A stretch of DNA of 30,847 nucleotides from a virus. Under the pieces are notes generated by a model. It saw nothing but the letters and a program-made list of their open reading frames with translations, did not search any database and was not told the origin of the DNA. Positions 1 to 7,183 of this stretch are shown piece after piece. Position 1 is the first letter of the stretch; every line of letters begins with the position of its first letter. The stretch spans positions 1 through 30,847 of IMG/VR virus record IMGVR_UViG_3300030389_004692. The stretch is one strand, 5' to 3'. A program made the translations under genes and the position numbers.

Positions 1-160
1 TTCCCACTTGATTAGCTGCCAACCCAATACCGTCCCCTCTTTTGTTAAGTATCTGAAATAGTTCTGTTGCGATAGATAGTCCTTCTTCAACTGACACCTC
101 ACGAAGCTTTTTGTTTATGATAGGGTTGTGTTCTTTAATACAATTAATTACTTTCTTCAC
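1..160 (-). CDS. def: Peptide deformylase, N-terminal part (cut by window edge)
   Basis: Peptide deformylase removes the formyl group from the initiator methionine of new proteins; phage versions are common in marine T4-like phages. The frame opens with a GTG at 158-160 and runs to the left edge without a stop. About 50 residues are visible. The last ones read GIGLAANQVG, which is motif 1 (GxGxAAxQ) of the family and supplies the glutamine that binds the reaction intermediate. The other two motifs (EGCLS and HExDH) would lie outside the window. There is no in-frame ATG; the next in-frame stop upstream is only about 12 codons away, and the GTG puts the N-terminus at the normal distance from motif 1. 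No Shine-Dalgarno sequence precedes it. Family call is firm; the exact start is less sure. Confidence 0.85.
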   Translation of the reverse strand, partial: MKKVINCIKEHNPIINKKLREVSVEEGLSIATELFQILNKRGDGIGLAANQVG

Positions 161-166
161 ACTATT

Positions 167-195
167 AATATACGAAGAAATAATGTGTATGTCAA
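167..195 (-). promoter_or_regulatory. Sigma70-like promoter ahead of peptide deformylase
   Basis: Reading the minus strand there is a perfect -35 box TTGACA (190-195), a 17-base spacer, and TATATT (167-172), five of six matches to the -10 consensus. Transcription would start about position 160, at the GTG taken as the start of peptide deformylase. The -35 overlaps the stop codon of the upstream 56-residue gene. It is the best vegetative-type promoter seen in the window. AT-rich DNA makes chance matches common, so this is a prediction only. Confidence 0.5.
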
Positions 196-362
196 GGAAT
201 TAATTTAACAATATGTGATGGGATGACATAGATGGCACCTGTATCAGTTATAACTCTGATAAAACCCTCGGCGGCCTTACCCTCAATAATTACTTTATCT
301 CCACGATGGAGTGCACCTTTGTCATTATAAAAATCTTTTATTAACATTGCTTTTTGTTTCAT
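192..362 (-). CDS. Small SH3-like barrel protein, 56 aa
   Basis: A short complete frame from ATG (360-362) to TGA (192-194). The start overlaps the stop of the upstream HNH-like gene as ATGA, which suggests translational coupling. The product begins MKQKAMLIKDFYNDKGALHR and then has alternating hydrophobic strands (GDKVIIEG, GFIRVITDTG, AIYVIPSHIVKLI), the pattern of a small SH3-like beta barrel as found in KOW or phage host-modulating proteins. No catalytic motif is visible. The frame fills the space between two recognisable genes and keeps the same overlap style, so I think it is real. Function unknown. Confidence 0.7.
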   Translation of the reverse strand: MKQKAMLIKDFYNDKGALHRGDKVIIEGKAAEGFIRVITDTGAIYVIPSHIVKLIP

Positions 363-865
363 TTGTAAAACCTCTCTGATGATGGCATATGTCCGTTATG
401 TGAAAGGAAACAATTAGGACATAATAATCTCAGATTTTCTAGTGTATTATTAGTCACATCCCCATCGACATAATCTAAACGAAGAGCAACTGATTCTTTA
501 CCTATGATGATTTCATTGTACCCACAAGAGCTACATTCTTCTTCAACCCACTTGTCTTTAAGTAGTCGTTTCTTAATGTATCCAGCTCTCATACGATACT
601 TTTTAGTACCATCAAGAATTTGGTCAAGTGATTTTATCCACCTACCATAACCTTTTTTAATACCAACACCTGATGGATTTAGATGTCCCTCAAATAATCC
701 ATATGTTTTGGCATACTTACGATAAGTTAAATAACTAACACCTAACCAACGAGCAGCTGCCATGTTAGACTTGGTTTGAGATTGAGCGTCTTCAATCATC
801 TTTTTGGTAAGAACAAGTTTCTTACCTTTGATTCTAATCGGTTTATGAAAGTTACGACTTGACAT
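359..865 (-). CDS. HNH-like zinc protein of marine T4-like phages, active site degenerate
   Basis: 168 aa. The N-terminal half (about 20-55) looks like a helix-turn-helix for DNA binding (AARWLGVSYLTYRKYAKTYG). The C-terminal part carries the HNH zinc pair, ECSSCGYNE near 110 and LLCPNCF near 148, with the ENLRLLC segment typical of HNH proteins between them. The residues that should read L-H-H-x-D-G are LDYVDGD, so the metal-activating histidine of an HNH nuclease is missing. The protein may therefore bind DNA without cutting it. From memory, similar proteins are frequent in cyanophages. It overlaps the 73-aa gene upstream by 14 bases and the 56-aa gene downstream by 4. Zinc-binding fold is fairly sure; nuclease activity is doubtful. 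Confidence 0.75.
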   Translation of the reverse strand: MSSRNFHKPIRIKGKKLVLTKKMIEDAQSQTKSNMAAARWLGVSYLTYRKYAKTYGLFEGHLNPSGVGIKKGYGRWIKSLDQILDGTKKYRMRAGYIKKRLLKDKWVEEECSSCGYNEIIIGKESVALRLDYVDGDVTNNTLENLRLLCPNCFLSHNGHMPSSERFYK

Positions 866-1073
866 AGATTTCGTCTTTATCTCCTAACTGAACTTCTTTT
901 AGTTCTTTCACATCAAGTGCAACTCCATCTTTAACTTTACGAAAAGTCTTAGCTTGACTATTTGGTCTTAGTCTAAATACTTCTCCGATATTTACATCAC
1001 CAAAGAATTCTTTATCAAAATCACTACCAACTTTTGGTGGATCGTATCTGTCTTGAGCGTGGTCGTTTGCCAT
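852..1073 (-). CDS. Conserved small phage protein, unknown function, 73 aa
   Basis: I do not recognise a named family. The first 25 residues are polar and probably disordered (MANDHAQDRYDPPKVGSDFD). The rest, from about residue 28 (NIGEVFRLRP), shows short beta strands separated by charged turns and ends with DKDEIYVKS, which could be a small barrel. The start is ATG, one base from the preceding stop codon at 1075-1077. No cysteines, membrane segment or catalytic motif. The tight packing with its neighbours supports expression. Confidence 0.65.
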   Translation of the reverse strand: MANDHAQDRYDPPKVGSDFDKEFFGDVNIGEVFRLRPNSQAKTFRKVKDGVALDVKELKEVQLGDKDEIYVKS

Positions 1074-1074
1074 T

Positions 1075-1290
1075 TTAATCCCCTACTCTTTCAGAGTCCT
1101 GTAACTCTCTGATAATTTTTGAAATATATTCAAAGTTTTCGGATACAGTATCAAATGGATTGACTTCCGAATAACTTACCTTAGTAGCAATATTTTTTTT
1201 GTATAGAGTTACATTTAACTTATCGTACATATCATCAAAAGCAGCTCTAACTTTTTTTAATTCTACCGACACTTCATTACTTATTTTCAT
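1075..1290 (-). CDS. Small helical protein, unknown function, 71 aa
   Basis: The frame is open up to 1359, but the start at 1288-1290 is preferred. There the minus strand reads TTTGGAGAAAAAAATG, a GGAG ribosome-binding site at proper spacing, and the extra upstream part would lie almost wholly within the neighbouring gene. From this start the gene overlaps the upstream 75-aa gene by 14 bases. The product (MKISNEVSVELKKVRAAFDD...) is charged and predicted mostly helical, ending ELQDSERVGD. No motif recognised. Confidence 0.6.
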   Translation of the reverse strand: MKISNEVSVELKKVRAAFDDMYDKLNVTLYKKNIATKVSYSEVNPFDTVSENFEYISKIIRELQDSERVGD

Positions 1291-1504
1291 TTTTTTCTCC
1301 AAATTTAAGTTCTGTTTGGTTTTTGTTTTTTTCATCCCAAGGTCCATCTTCCATCTCATCTATATACTCGAATATAAAATCTGTGATGTCTTCTTTTAAC
1401 TTACTTAGCTCACTAAAAGCTAACTTTCTGACGAAAAATCTTTCTTCTTTGTCTACAATAGTGGTCATCAGATTACTGATGTAAGAACCTAATTTATTTG
1501 CCAT
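1277..1504 (-). CDS. Small helical protein, unknown function, 75 aa
   Basis: First gene after the 28-base gap downstream of the glycan island. Start ATG with GAGG about 5 bases upstream. The sequence MANKLGSYISNLMTTIVDKE then a long acidic amphipathic helix (SELSKLKEDITDFIFEYIDE) suggests a small soluble helical protein, and the tail is very polar (about 55-75). No family recognised. It begins the run of small phage genes that leads to the HNH-like gene and peptide deformylase. Confidence 0.6.
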   Translation of the reverse strand: MANKLGSYISNLMTTIVDKEERFFVRKLAFSELSKLKEDITDFIFEYIDEMEDGPWDEKNKNQTELKFGEKNENK

Positions 1505-1532
1505 TATAACCTCATATTACACTTATAAATAG

Positions 1533-2411
1533 TTAGTTAGTCTTACAAACGACATAATTTTCTTTAATAAAATCTATAACATCTATTTTAGGATGCCAAT
1601 TTAATAAATCCTTGGCTTTTGTATCTGTGCAAAGCGTGTCTTTCATCTCACCAAGTCTAACCTCAATATATTTTGTTGGGTAGTTTTCACCAAAAGCATC
1701 TGCGATTTCATTAACTGAATAATTTTTGCCTCTGCCTAACTCAAATAACTCACCACTCACATCATGTATTGACTCCCCGCACCTGATTAAACCATCTACA
1801 ATATCATCCACATGTGTAAAATCTCTTCTTTGTTCTCCATCACCCGTAATAGTTAATTGTCTACCCTCTTCAAATAATTTCTTAAATATGCCTATTAATG
1901 TACAATATTCTCCTTCTGTAAGTTGATGTGAACCATAAACATTATAAAATCTACATATTGCCGTTGGTAAGTCGTATACTTTATTGTATAATTCAATCAA
2001 CTGTTCACCTATTGACTTACTTAGTGTGTAAGGATTAGCAAACTTGTCACCATTAGAAGAGGATGAACCAGCATAAATAATAGGTATATTATATCTTCTT
2101 GCCCATTCCAATACATTTAATGTTGATGTTACATTTGCGTGATGTGTATGTACAGGATGTTTAAATGAAGGTTGTATTCTAGCTATTGCTGCTAGATGAA
2201 ATATCAAATCAGGTTTGGATATAAAGAAGTCGTAGTTTGAGGTTTCAACTAGGTCAACATCAAAATATTGAACACCTTTTTGTTGTATCTCATTTTCTCT
2301 TAGACCAGTAGAGTAATTATCTAATGAGACGACTTTGTGTCCGTCACTTAACAATCTTTTGATTAAATTAGTACCAATGAATCCGGCACCACCTGTCACT
2401 AAGACTCGCAA
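1533..2411 (-). CDS. NAD-dependent sugar epimerase/dehydratase (extended SDR)
   Basis: 292 aa, full length for a compact extended SDR acting on nucleotide sugars. The N-terminus has the NAD site TGGAGFIG (about 6-13) and an acidic end to strand 2 (SLDNYSTG). The active site shows a serine cluster (GSSSS, near 116) and YTLSK (YxxxK) near 128. The closest familiar members are UDP-glucose/GlcNAc 4-epimerases, but substrate cannot be told from the sequence. The start is TTG (2409-2411), since the Rossmann motif begins at once and no ATG is available; it overlaps the preceding kinase/GT2 gene by 13 bases. It is the last gene of the glycan island in transcription order. Confidence 0.85.
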   Translation of the reverse strand: MRVLVTGGAGFIGTNLIKRLLSDGHKVVSLDNYSTGLRENEIQQKGVQYFDVDLVETSNYDFFISKPDLIFHLAAIARIQPSFKHPVHTHHANVTSTLNVLEWARRYNIPIIYAGSSSSNGDKFANPYTLSKSIGEQLIELYNKVYDLPTAICRFYNVYGSHQLTEGEYCTLIGIFKKLFEEGRQLTITGDGEQRRDFTHVDDIVDGLIRCGESIHDVSGELFELGRGKNYSVNEIADAFGENYPTKYIEVRLGEMKDTLCTDTKAKDLLNWHPKIDVIDFIKENYVVCKTN

Positions 2412-4165
2412 ACGATTAACTCTTCTTCATATGTTTTTAGTGATTTAATATAAAACTTAAATATATCATATTCCATCTCACCTATCTCTCCACTATCTTG
2501 TAGCATTTTTGATAAGTTAACTAACACTTGAAAGTTTTCATTGTTTAATTTATCGGTGTCGAACTCGACGCATATATCATGTAATTCTGACACTTTACTG
2601 TTACCGTACAACTTTATTCTTTCATTTAAATTATATTTTGTATTTGGTTGTTCTTCTGCTGTGTACTCACTTAGGGCATCATGATTTCTTAAATCTAAAT
2701 ATATCGTATTACACCAAGGTTCTAACTCATATAACATTTGTTTATCACAATTATAAGCAACGAACCCAATATCATATTTAGGTGGAACTATTGGTTTCAA
2801 ATACTCATCATGTTCAACCATATGTCCCCACTTACGAATGAAGTTACGAGTTGACCTAAGATTCTGAGCTAACCACTCCGATGATTCTCTACCTTTCATA
2901 AAGACTTGACCTGCTGGATTTCTCATAGCTCCATCTTTAAATCTACTACCTCTACAAGTCATATGATATACATAACCTTGCCATGTCTGTATTGTCTCAT
3001 AACCAGCCAACACGAACCTATTAAAGATATCAGAGTCTTCTTTTGATTGAGGAGCATACAACGGATCATGTCCACCAATACTTGTGAAATCATCTTTGTA
3101 TATAGCCCAAGGTGCAAATATACCTTCGGTGAGTTTATCTTCACCAGTATTATATTCTTCAAGAAAACTCATTAAACTCAACTCATCAAACTCTTCAGGT
3201 TCGATACCGAAGTCTTTTATTATTTTCTCAGGACCTTCAGGATGTAATGGTGGTTCTATACGAGTAGCAGATACTACTTTACCTCGTTCCAAATGTTTTA
3301 GAACTTCCTCATCCATATCAGGACAAGCGTACATATCAGCATGATAAATCATTACGATGTCGTTTGTAGCATAGTCATTTATTAATGTATCATAAAGTAT
3401 TGTATGACCTAATCTTGTAGGACCTTCATTACGGTGTATCTTTACATTCTTATCTTTTTCGGCAATCTTTTGCATCCACTCCCAAGTGCCATCATCAGAG
3501 AAATCGTCTGCCCAACATATTTCGTGTCTGTATCCTAAGTTTTTTCTGATAGAGTTGTAACTCCACTTCAAATACTTTAGGTTATTTCTGCTGGGTTGGA
3601 TGAAACTTATAACTCTATTATCCATTTTTTTTCTCCATATTTTTTGTAATTCTGTATAGTAATAATCAGGTTTAACTTTAGCATTATGTTTACTTATTTT
3701 ATTTAACTCATCAATATTATAAACACTTTCTAAATCAATTAGACTGAGTTCACCACTTTCAGTCCTTATAACATTAGATGCCACCAAATCATAGAAGAAC
3801 ATTTTTGTCTTTTTAGCTCTATCTAATACCTTTTCGTAAAACTCTTTTGGTATCTCATCAAACTCTTTACCTAATGGAGTTCCACCTTTTGTTGCGTAAC
3901 CCACGATTTCATCATTCAATTTTGGATTAATAATTACCGAATGTAATGCTGGTGCTAACTCATCAAAGAATCCCAATTGAAGAGCCCTTTGAAAATTTTC
4001 TCTACGACAATAATCATCATCAAATATCTTATAGTATAAATCCTTCTCTTCATCGTGTAGAACCTGTCTACCATGATTTATACCATCAACTACTCTACCA
4101 GCCTTATCTAACACCATCCTACAATAAGTAGTGTCTATATCATCAATCTTTATCTTTGACATCAT
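2399..4165 (-). CDS. Kinase-like domain fused to GT2 glycosyltransferase, 588 aa
   Basis: Three parts are visible. Residues 1-180 resemble a small protein-kinase or aminoglycoside-phosphotransferase fold: YYKIF (Lys46), a catalytic-loop-like D126LVASN131 and a DLE triplet (144-146) in place of DFG. Residues 181-430 are a GT-A family 2 glycosyltransferase: SFIQPSRNNLKYLKWS at the start, ADDFSDDGT near 219 and the metal-binding DxD variant HADMY near 276. Residues 430-588 are of unknown type. At the junction an internal ATG (3623-3625) is preceded by GGAG and seven A residues, so a separate GT2 product of about 408 aa may also be made. The first ATG (4165) and the adjacent one (4162) share an AGGAG site. 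Overlaps its neighbours at both ends. The GT2 call is firm; the kinase call is moderate. Confidence 0.8.
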   Translation of the reverse strand: MMSKIKIDDIDTTYCRMVLDKAGRVVDGINHGRQVLHDEEKDLYYKIFDDDYCRRENFQRALQLGFFDELAPALHSVIINPKLNDEIVGYATKGGTPLGKEFDEIPKEFYEKVLDRAKKTKMFFYDLVASNVIRTESGELSLIDLESVYNIDELNKISKHNAKVKPDYYYTELQKIWRKKMDNRVISFIQPSRNNLKYLKWSYNSIRKNLGYRHEICWADDFSDDGTWEWMQKIAEKDKNVKIHRNEGPTRLGHTILYDTLINDYATNDIVMIYHADMYACPDMDEEVLKHLERGKVVSATRIEPPLHPEGPEKIIKDFGIEPEEFDELSLMSFLEEYNTGEDKLTEGIFAPWAIYKDDFTSIGGHDPLYAPQSKEDSDIFNRFVLAGYETIQTWQGYVYHMTCRGSRFKDGAMRNPAGQVFMKGRESSEWLAQNLRSTRNFIRKWGHMVEHDEYLKPIVPPKYDIGFVAYNCDKQMLYELEPWCNTIYLDLRNHDALSEYTAEEQPNTKYNLNERIKLYGNSKVSELHDICVEFDTDKLNNENFQVLVNLSKMLQDSGEIGEMEYDIFKFYIKSLKTYEEELIVCES

Positions 4166-4871
4166 TAAACTCCTTAAATATAACTTCAGATGGTATATAA
4201 CATTTTAAATCCTTAAACCTTCTCATTCCATTATCAAAATCATAATAACCTTCATAAAAATTTGGCAGATGTCTTTTTCTAAAAGGTATATCGTGTGTAC
4301 AACTCTCCCCCTTTATTAAAAACTCTTCTAATGTTTCAATAAAAAAATCAGTTCTACACATCATATCCATAGACAACCTTTTATGTGGCGCATGTTTGCC
4401 TGAATAAAAATACCCATACTTCATTTTTTCATAACCAGGCGATGGAGTTAAAGCAAACGGCGCATAACCCTCAATATATTTTTTATCAAGATAATGACCT
4501 ATTTTAGACAAAAACATCCAATCCAAATCATTATCAAAAAACTCATTTAAAGTAGACTCCATATGTTCTTTTGAACAATTGACCTCCATATCTTCACATA
4601 TAAACATAACATAAGGTGTTTTTACTTCCTTAACCATAGCCAGTGTAACTAATGCCCAATCTTTAGTCAAATCATTATAAAAAGATATATTTGGAATGTT
4701 TTTTAAATAGTGATCTTTAATAACTTCGAAATTATCATTATTAGAATTATAGTTTGCATAAATATTAATTTCAGAAAAAGTTTCTCCTAATTTAACAGAG
4801 TTCCTTTTTACAACTTCCAACCTCGATGGTTGTGTACAAATGAAATTTTGCACTAGACTAAACATTTTCAT
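4143..4871 (-). CDS. Probable GT-A glycosyltransferase, 242 aa
   Basis: The N-terminus (FSLVQNFICTQPSRLEVVKR) and the segment TPYVMFICEDMEV near 103-115 fit a GT2-type GT-A fold, with EDM in the place of the metal-binding DxD. Later residues (WMFLSKIGHY, FFIETLEEFL) are consistent with the acceptor half. It is short for family 2 but near complete. The product sits between a sugar epimerase and the kinase/GT2 fusion and overlaps both (14 and 23 bases). Donor and acceptor sugars cannot be inferred. An acceptor role for a surface or virion glycan is likely from context. Confidence 0.65.
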   Translation of the reverse strand: MKMFSLVQNFICTQPSRLEVVKRNSVKLGETFSEINIYANYNSNNDNFEVIKDHYLKNIPNISFYNDLTKDWALVTLAMVKEVKTPYVMFICEDMEVNCSKEHMESTLNEFFDNDLDWMFLSKIGHYLDKKYIEGYAPFALTPSPGYEKMKYGYFYSGKHAPHKRLSMDMMCRTDFFIETLEEFLIKGESCTHDIPFRKRHLPNFYEGYYDFDNGMRRFKDLKCYIPSEVIFKEFNDVKDKD

Positions 4872-5802
4872 AATAATCCAAATACCAGTTACAAGTTCTG
4901 TCTAAACCATCATCGATACTGACAGAATCTATGTAATGTCCTTTACTTATGAGTAAACCCATATCAGGACATCTTCTATCTACTGAACCTTGTGGTGGTT
5001 CTTCTAAAGTTAAAGAGTCTGGTTTATAATTACACACAGAAAACATTTTTTCTACTAAGTCTCTAATTTTTAATTCTTTGCCAGAACCGATATTGAATAC
5101 TATATCTTCACTACTATCTTCCATAACAAATTTTATTTGATTGACGGCGTCTTCTATGTGACAAAAAGAACGAGTTTGATTATAGCCATATATTGTAAAT
5201 GGATTCTCTTTATCAAATATTCTTTTAGTAACTTGTGGTATTACATGCTCGAATCCCATTCTCGCTCCATAGATGTTGTGAGGTCTGACTATTTTCACAT
5301 CAATGTCGCTCATTCTATTGTAATTTATGAATAACAGTTCACCAAATATTTTACTACCGCTATAAGAAAATCTTGGATTATGGATGTCATCGACTGTCAT
5401 TTCTATTTTTTCAGGTGTCGGTATAGGTATTTCTTTATTAGCACAGTATGTTTCAGAGGATGAAGTCGATAGTATTTTAGGAATGTTATTTTCTAAACAC
5501 CAATCTAATATGTTTATATTGCACAACGTATTAACTCTTAATACCTTATCTGGTATCTTATAGAAATTACCAGTACCATTAATTGCTGCAAAGTGATACA
5601 CACAGTCGTAATCGGTATCCAATTTAATTAGTTGTTGCTTGTCTGTCAAGTCGATTTCAATTATGTTTATACCTTCAATAAACTTGTCCACTTTGCCTCT
5701 AAAGTTATTATCACATATAGTGACATCATATCCTTGTTCACTTAAATCAACCGCCATATGGGAACCAATAAATCCAGTTCCTCCTGTTACCAATACCTTC
5801 AT
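4858..5802 (-). CDS. NAD-dependent nucleotide-sugar epimerase/dehydratase (extended SDR)
   Basis: 314 aa, the usual length. NAD-binding TGGTGFIG at about 6-13, acidic strand-2 end (ICDNNFRG), the FAAINGTG segment near 72, serines in STSSSETY near 118, and the catalytic YSGSK (YxxxK) near 148. The C-terminal half has RPHNIYG and SFCHIEDAV, typical of GDP-mannose 4,6-dehydratase or UDP-glucuronate 4-epimerase-type SDRs. It follows the nucleotide-sugar dehydrogenase gene with a 4-base overlap, so the two may act in one pathway, for example oxidation of a UDP-hexose and epimerisation or decarboxylation of the product. That pairing is inference. Confidence 0.85.
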   Translation of the reverse strand: MKVLVTGGTGFIGSHMAVDLSEQGYDVTICDNNFRGKVDKFIEGINIIEIDLTDKQQLIKLDTDYDCVYHFAAINGTGNFYKIPDKVLRVNTLCNINILDWCLENNIPKILSTSSSETYCANKEIPIPTPEKIEMTVDDIHNPRFSYSGSKIFGELLFINYNRMSDIDVKIVRPHNIYGARMGFEHVIPQVTKRIFDKENPFTIYGYNQTRSFCHIEDAVNQIKFVMEDSSEDIVFNIGSGKELKIRDLVEKMFSVCNYKPDSLTLEEPPQGSVDRRCPDMGLLISKGHYIDSVSIDDGLDRTCNWYLDYYENV

Positions 5803-6596
5803 TCTTTTCTCATCCCTTTTGGCACTGTTATTATGTATTTCTTATTTTCTTTCAAAATGTTCTCAAAAAATTCTACATCAATTCCATTTGTTTTGCAAAA
5901 ACTATCCATAGCTTTAGTATCTTTCGGTAAACACACTCCACCAAATCCTCTGAAATTCTTACTACAATCTAAATAAATTCCATTGATATGGTTTCTTTTT
6001 TTTATTGCATTTTTTACATTATCATATGAGACACCCAACTCAGAGCAAACCTCGAAGAAACTGTTAGCAAATGTGATTAGAGTAGCATTGTAAATGTTAC
6101 TGAAATACTTACAAACTTCTGCCTCAGTAGGACTAATCATAACAAATTTTTTAGGATAATAGCCATGTGACTTTTTAACTAATTTAAAATCTTTTTTCTT
6201 ATCAACACCAACGATACACACATCGTGATTTACTATGAAGTCTGATATTGCACATCTTTCTCTTAAAAATTCAGGAACAAATCCAAGTCTAAGGTTTGGG
6301 AATTTATTCGAAAGCTTATTCGTTGTGCCAGGCTCTACTGTAGATTTTATAATCAATAGTCCTTCATAACTTATGTTAGATAAGTCCTCAACTACAGACT
6401 CAACTATGTCAATATTGCAACTACCATCTTCTTTTGGTGGTGTAGGAACACAAATGTAACAAATATCAGTTCTCGATACATTTTTTACGGTGGTATCTAA
6501 TTTAATATCATGACATATTACGTCATGACCTAGCTCTTCGAATCCTGTCTTGATAGCTGAACCGACAACACCCAAACCAATTACGCCGATTCTCAT
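5799..6596 (-). CDS. UDP-glucose/GDP-mannose dehydrogenase family, lacking C-terminal domain
   Basis: Enzymes of this family oxidise a nucleotide sugar twice to a uronic acid using NAD. Visible are the Rossmann motif GLGVVG (7-12), the PEFLRE motif near 113, the lysine-asparagine helix (CKYFSNIYNAT) and the catalytic-cysteine motif GFGGVCLPKD with Cys222. The protein ends at 265 aa, about 25 residues after the point where the central dimerisation helix ends, so the C-terminal substrate-binding domain (bringing the usual length to 400-450 aa) is absent. The stop overlaps the next gene, so this is not an obvious frameshift. All catalytic residues I can check are present. It may need a partner for nucleotide binding or use a smaller substrate. 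Confidence 0.8.
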   Translation of the reverse strand: MRIGVIGLGVVGSAIKTGFEELGHDVICHDIKLDTTVKNVSRTDICYICVPTPPKEDGSCNIDIVESVVEDLSNISYEGLLIIKSTVEPGTTNKLSNKFPNLRLGFVPEFLRERCAISDFIVNHDVCIVGVDKKKDFKLVKKSHGYYPKKFVMISPTEAEVCKYFSNIYNATLITFANSFFEVCSELGVSYDNVKNAIKKRNHINGIYLDCSKNFRGFGGVCLPKDTKAMDSFCKTNGIDVEFFENILKENKKYIITVPKGMRKE

Positions 6597-7183
6597 TGAA
6601 AAATTTCCATTTTAGATAAGTCAGGCCAATCAGATAAAACCCACTGTCTTGGTTTTGTTTCTATAGCATTTGGTAGTTTCTCCAAACCTAATTCAGCAGT
6701 TTCTGGAGTCATATAGTAGTGATAACCCATTGTTGAGATGTTTTGTGTTGCCCAAGGAATGTCAGGTAATCTTCCATCATAGGACATTCTTTTGAGTTTA
6801 TCTGCAGAATCTTTGTCATCTGTTAGTATCATTCCACCTCTTCCTAAATTTAAATGCTTTCTAAACTGAAAACTCAAACACATAAAATGATTTGGCAAAT
6901 AACTGTCCCTTTTCCAACTCACTGCTGAATCTATGATGTTAGTACCACCTATTAAATAGTAATCAACCCAATCTTCATCTTTCCAAATTAACTTGATTCC
7001 TAATTTTTTAGATAACATTGGAACAGAAATATAAGTATGTCTTGGTACTTCCATATAAGATGCATCTAAATGTCTTAAACATAATTCTATGGCATGGGTG
7101 CAACAATCAACTGAAACTGCATATGGTGCACCATAAAAATCTGCTATCCTATTCTCAAAATCTGTAACTACTTTAAAACTCAT
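6593..7183 (-). CDS. DegT/DnrJ/EryC1-type aminotransferase, half length
   Basis: DegT-family enzymes put an amino group on a keto-sugar nucleotide using PLP. Here the N-terminal large domain can be followed: substrate loop PRHTYISV near 47, Asp85 at the PLP nitrogen position (IDSAV), and the lysine motif SFQFRKHLNLGRGG with Lys109 as the expected Schiff-base residue. The protein ends at 196 aa, against about 370 for the family, and the small C-terminal domain is missing. The frame is closed by a normal stop that overlaps the next start (ATGA). It may be a reduced enzyme, a remnant, or a protein with a different role. Neighbours are a methyltransferase upstream and a nucleotide-sugar dehydrogenase downstream. 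Confidence 0.75.
   Translation of the reverse strand: MSFKVVTDFENRIADFYGAPYAVSVDCCTHAIELCLRHLDASYMEVPRHTYISVPMLSKKLGIKLIWKDEDWVDYYLIGGTNIIDSAVSWKRDSYLPNHFMCLSFQFRKHLNLGRGGMILTDDKDSADKLKRMSYDGRLPDIPWATQNISTMGYHYYMTPETAELGLEKLPNAIETKPRQWVLSDWPDLSKMEIFQ

Noticed and set aside
1291-1359. Longer N-terminus for the 71-aa gene, starting at 1359
   Set aside because: The added 23 residues fall within the neighbour's coding region and the GGAG site fits the ATG at 1288-1290.
1199-1399. Open frame on the plus strand, 66 codons
   Set aside because: Antisense to two minus-strand small genes; composition looks like the reverse of AT-rich coding sequence and there is no ribosome-binding site.
2959-3162. 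Second minus-strand frame inside the kinase/GT2 gene
   Set aside because: Lies in another frame of a gene with clear domains; no motif and no separate signal.
5639-5976. Plus-strand frames opposite the SDR and dehydrogenase genes
   Set aside because: Opposite strand of two well-identified enzymes; no motifs, no start signal.
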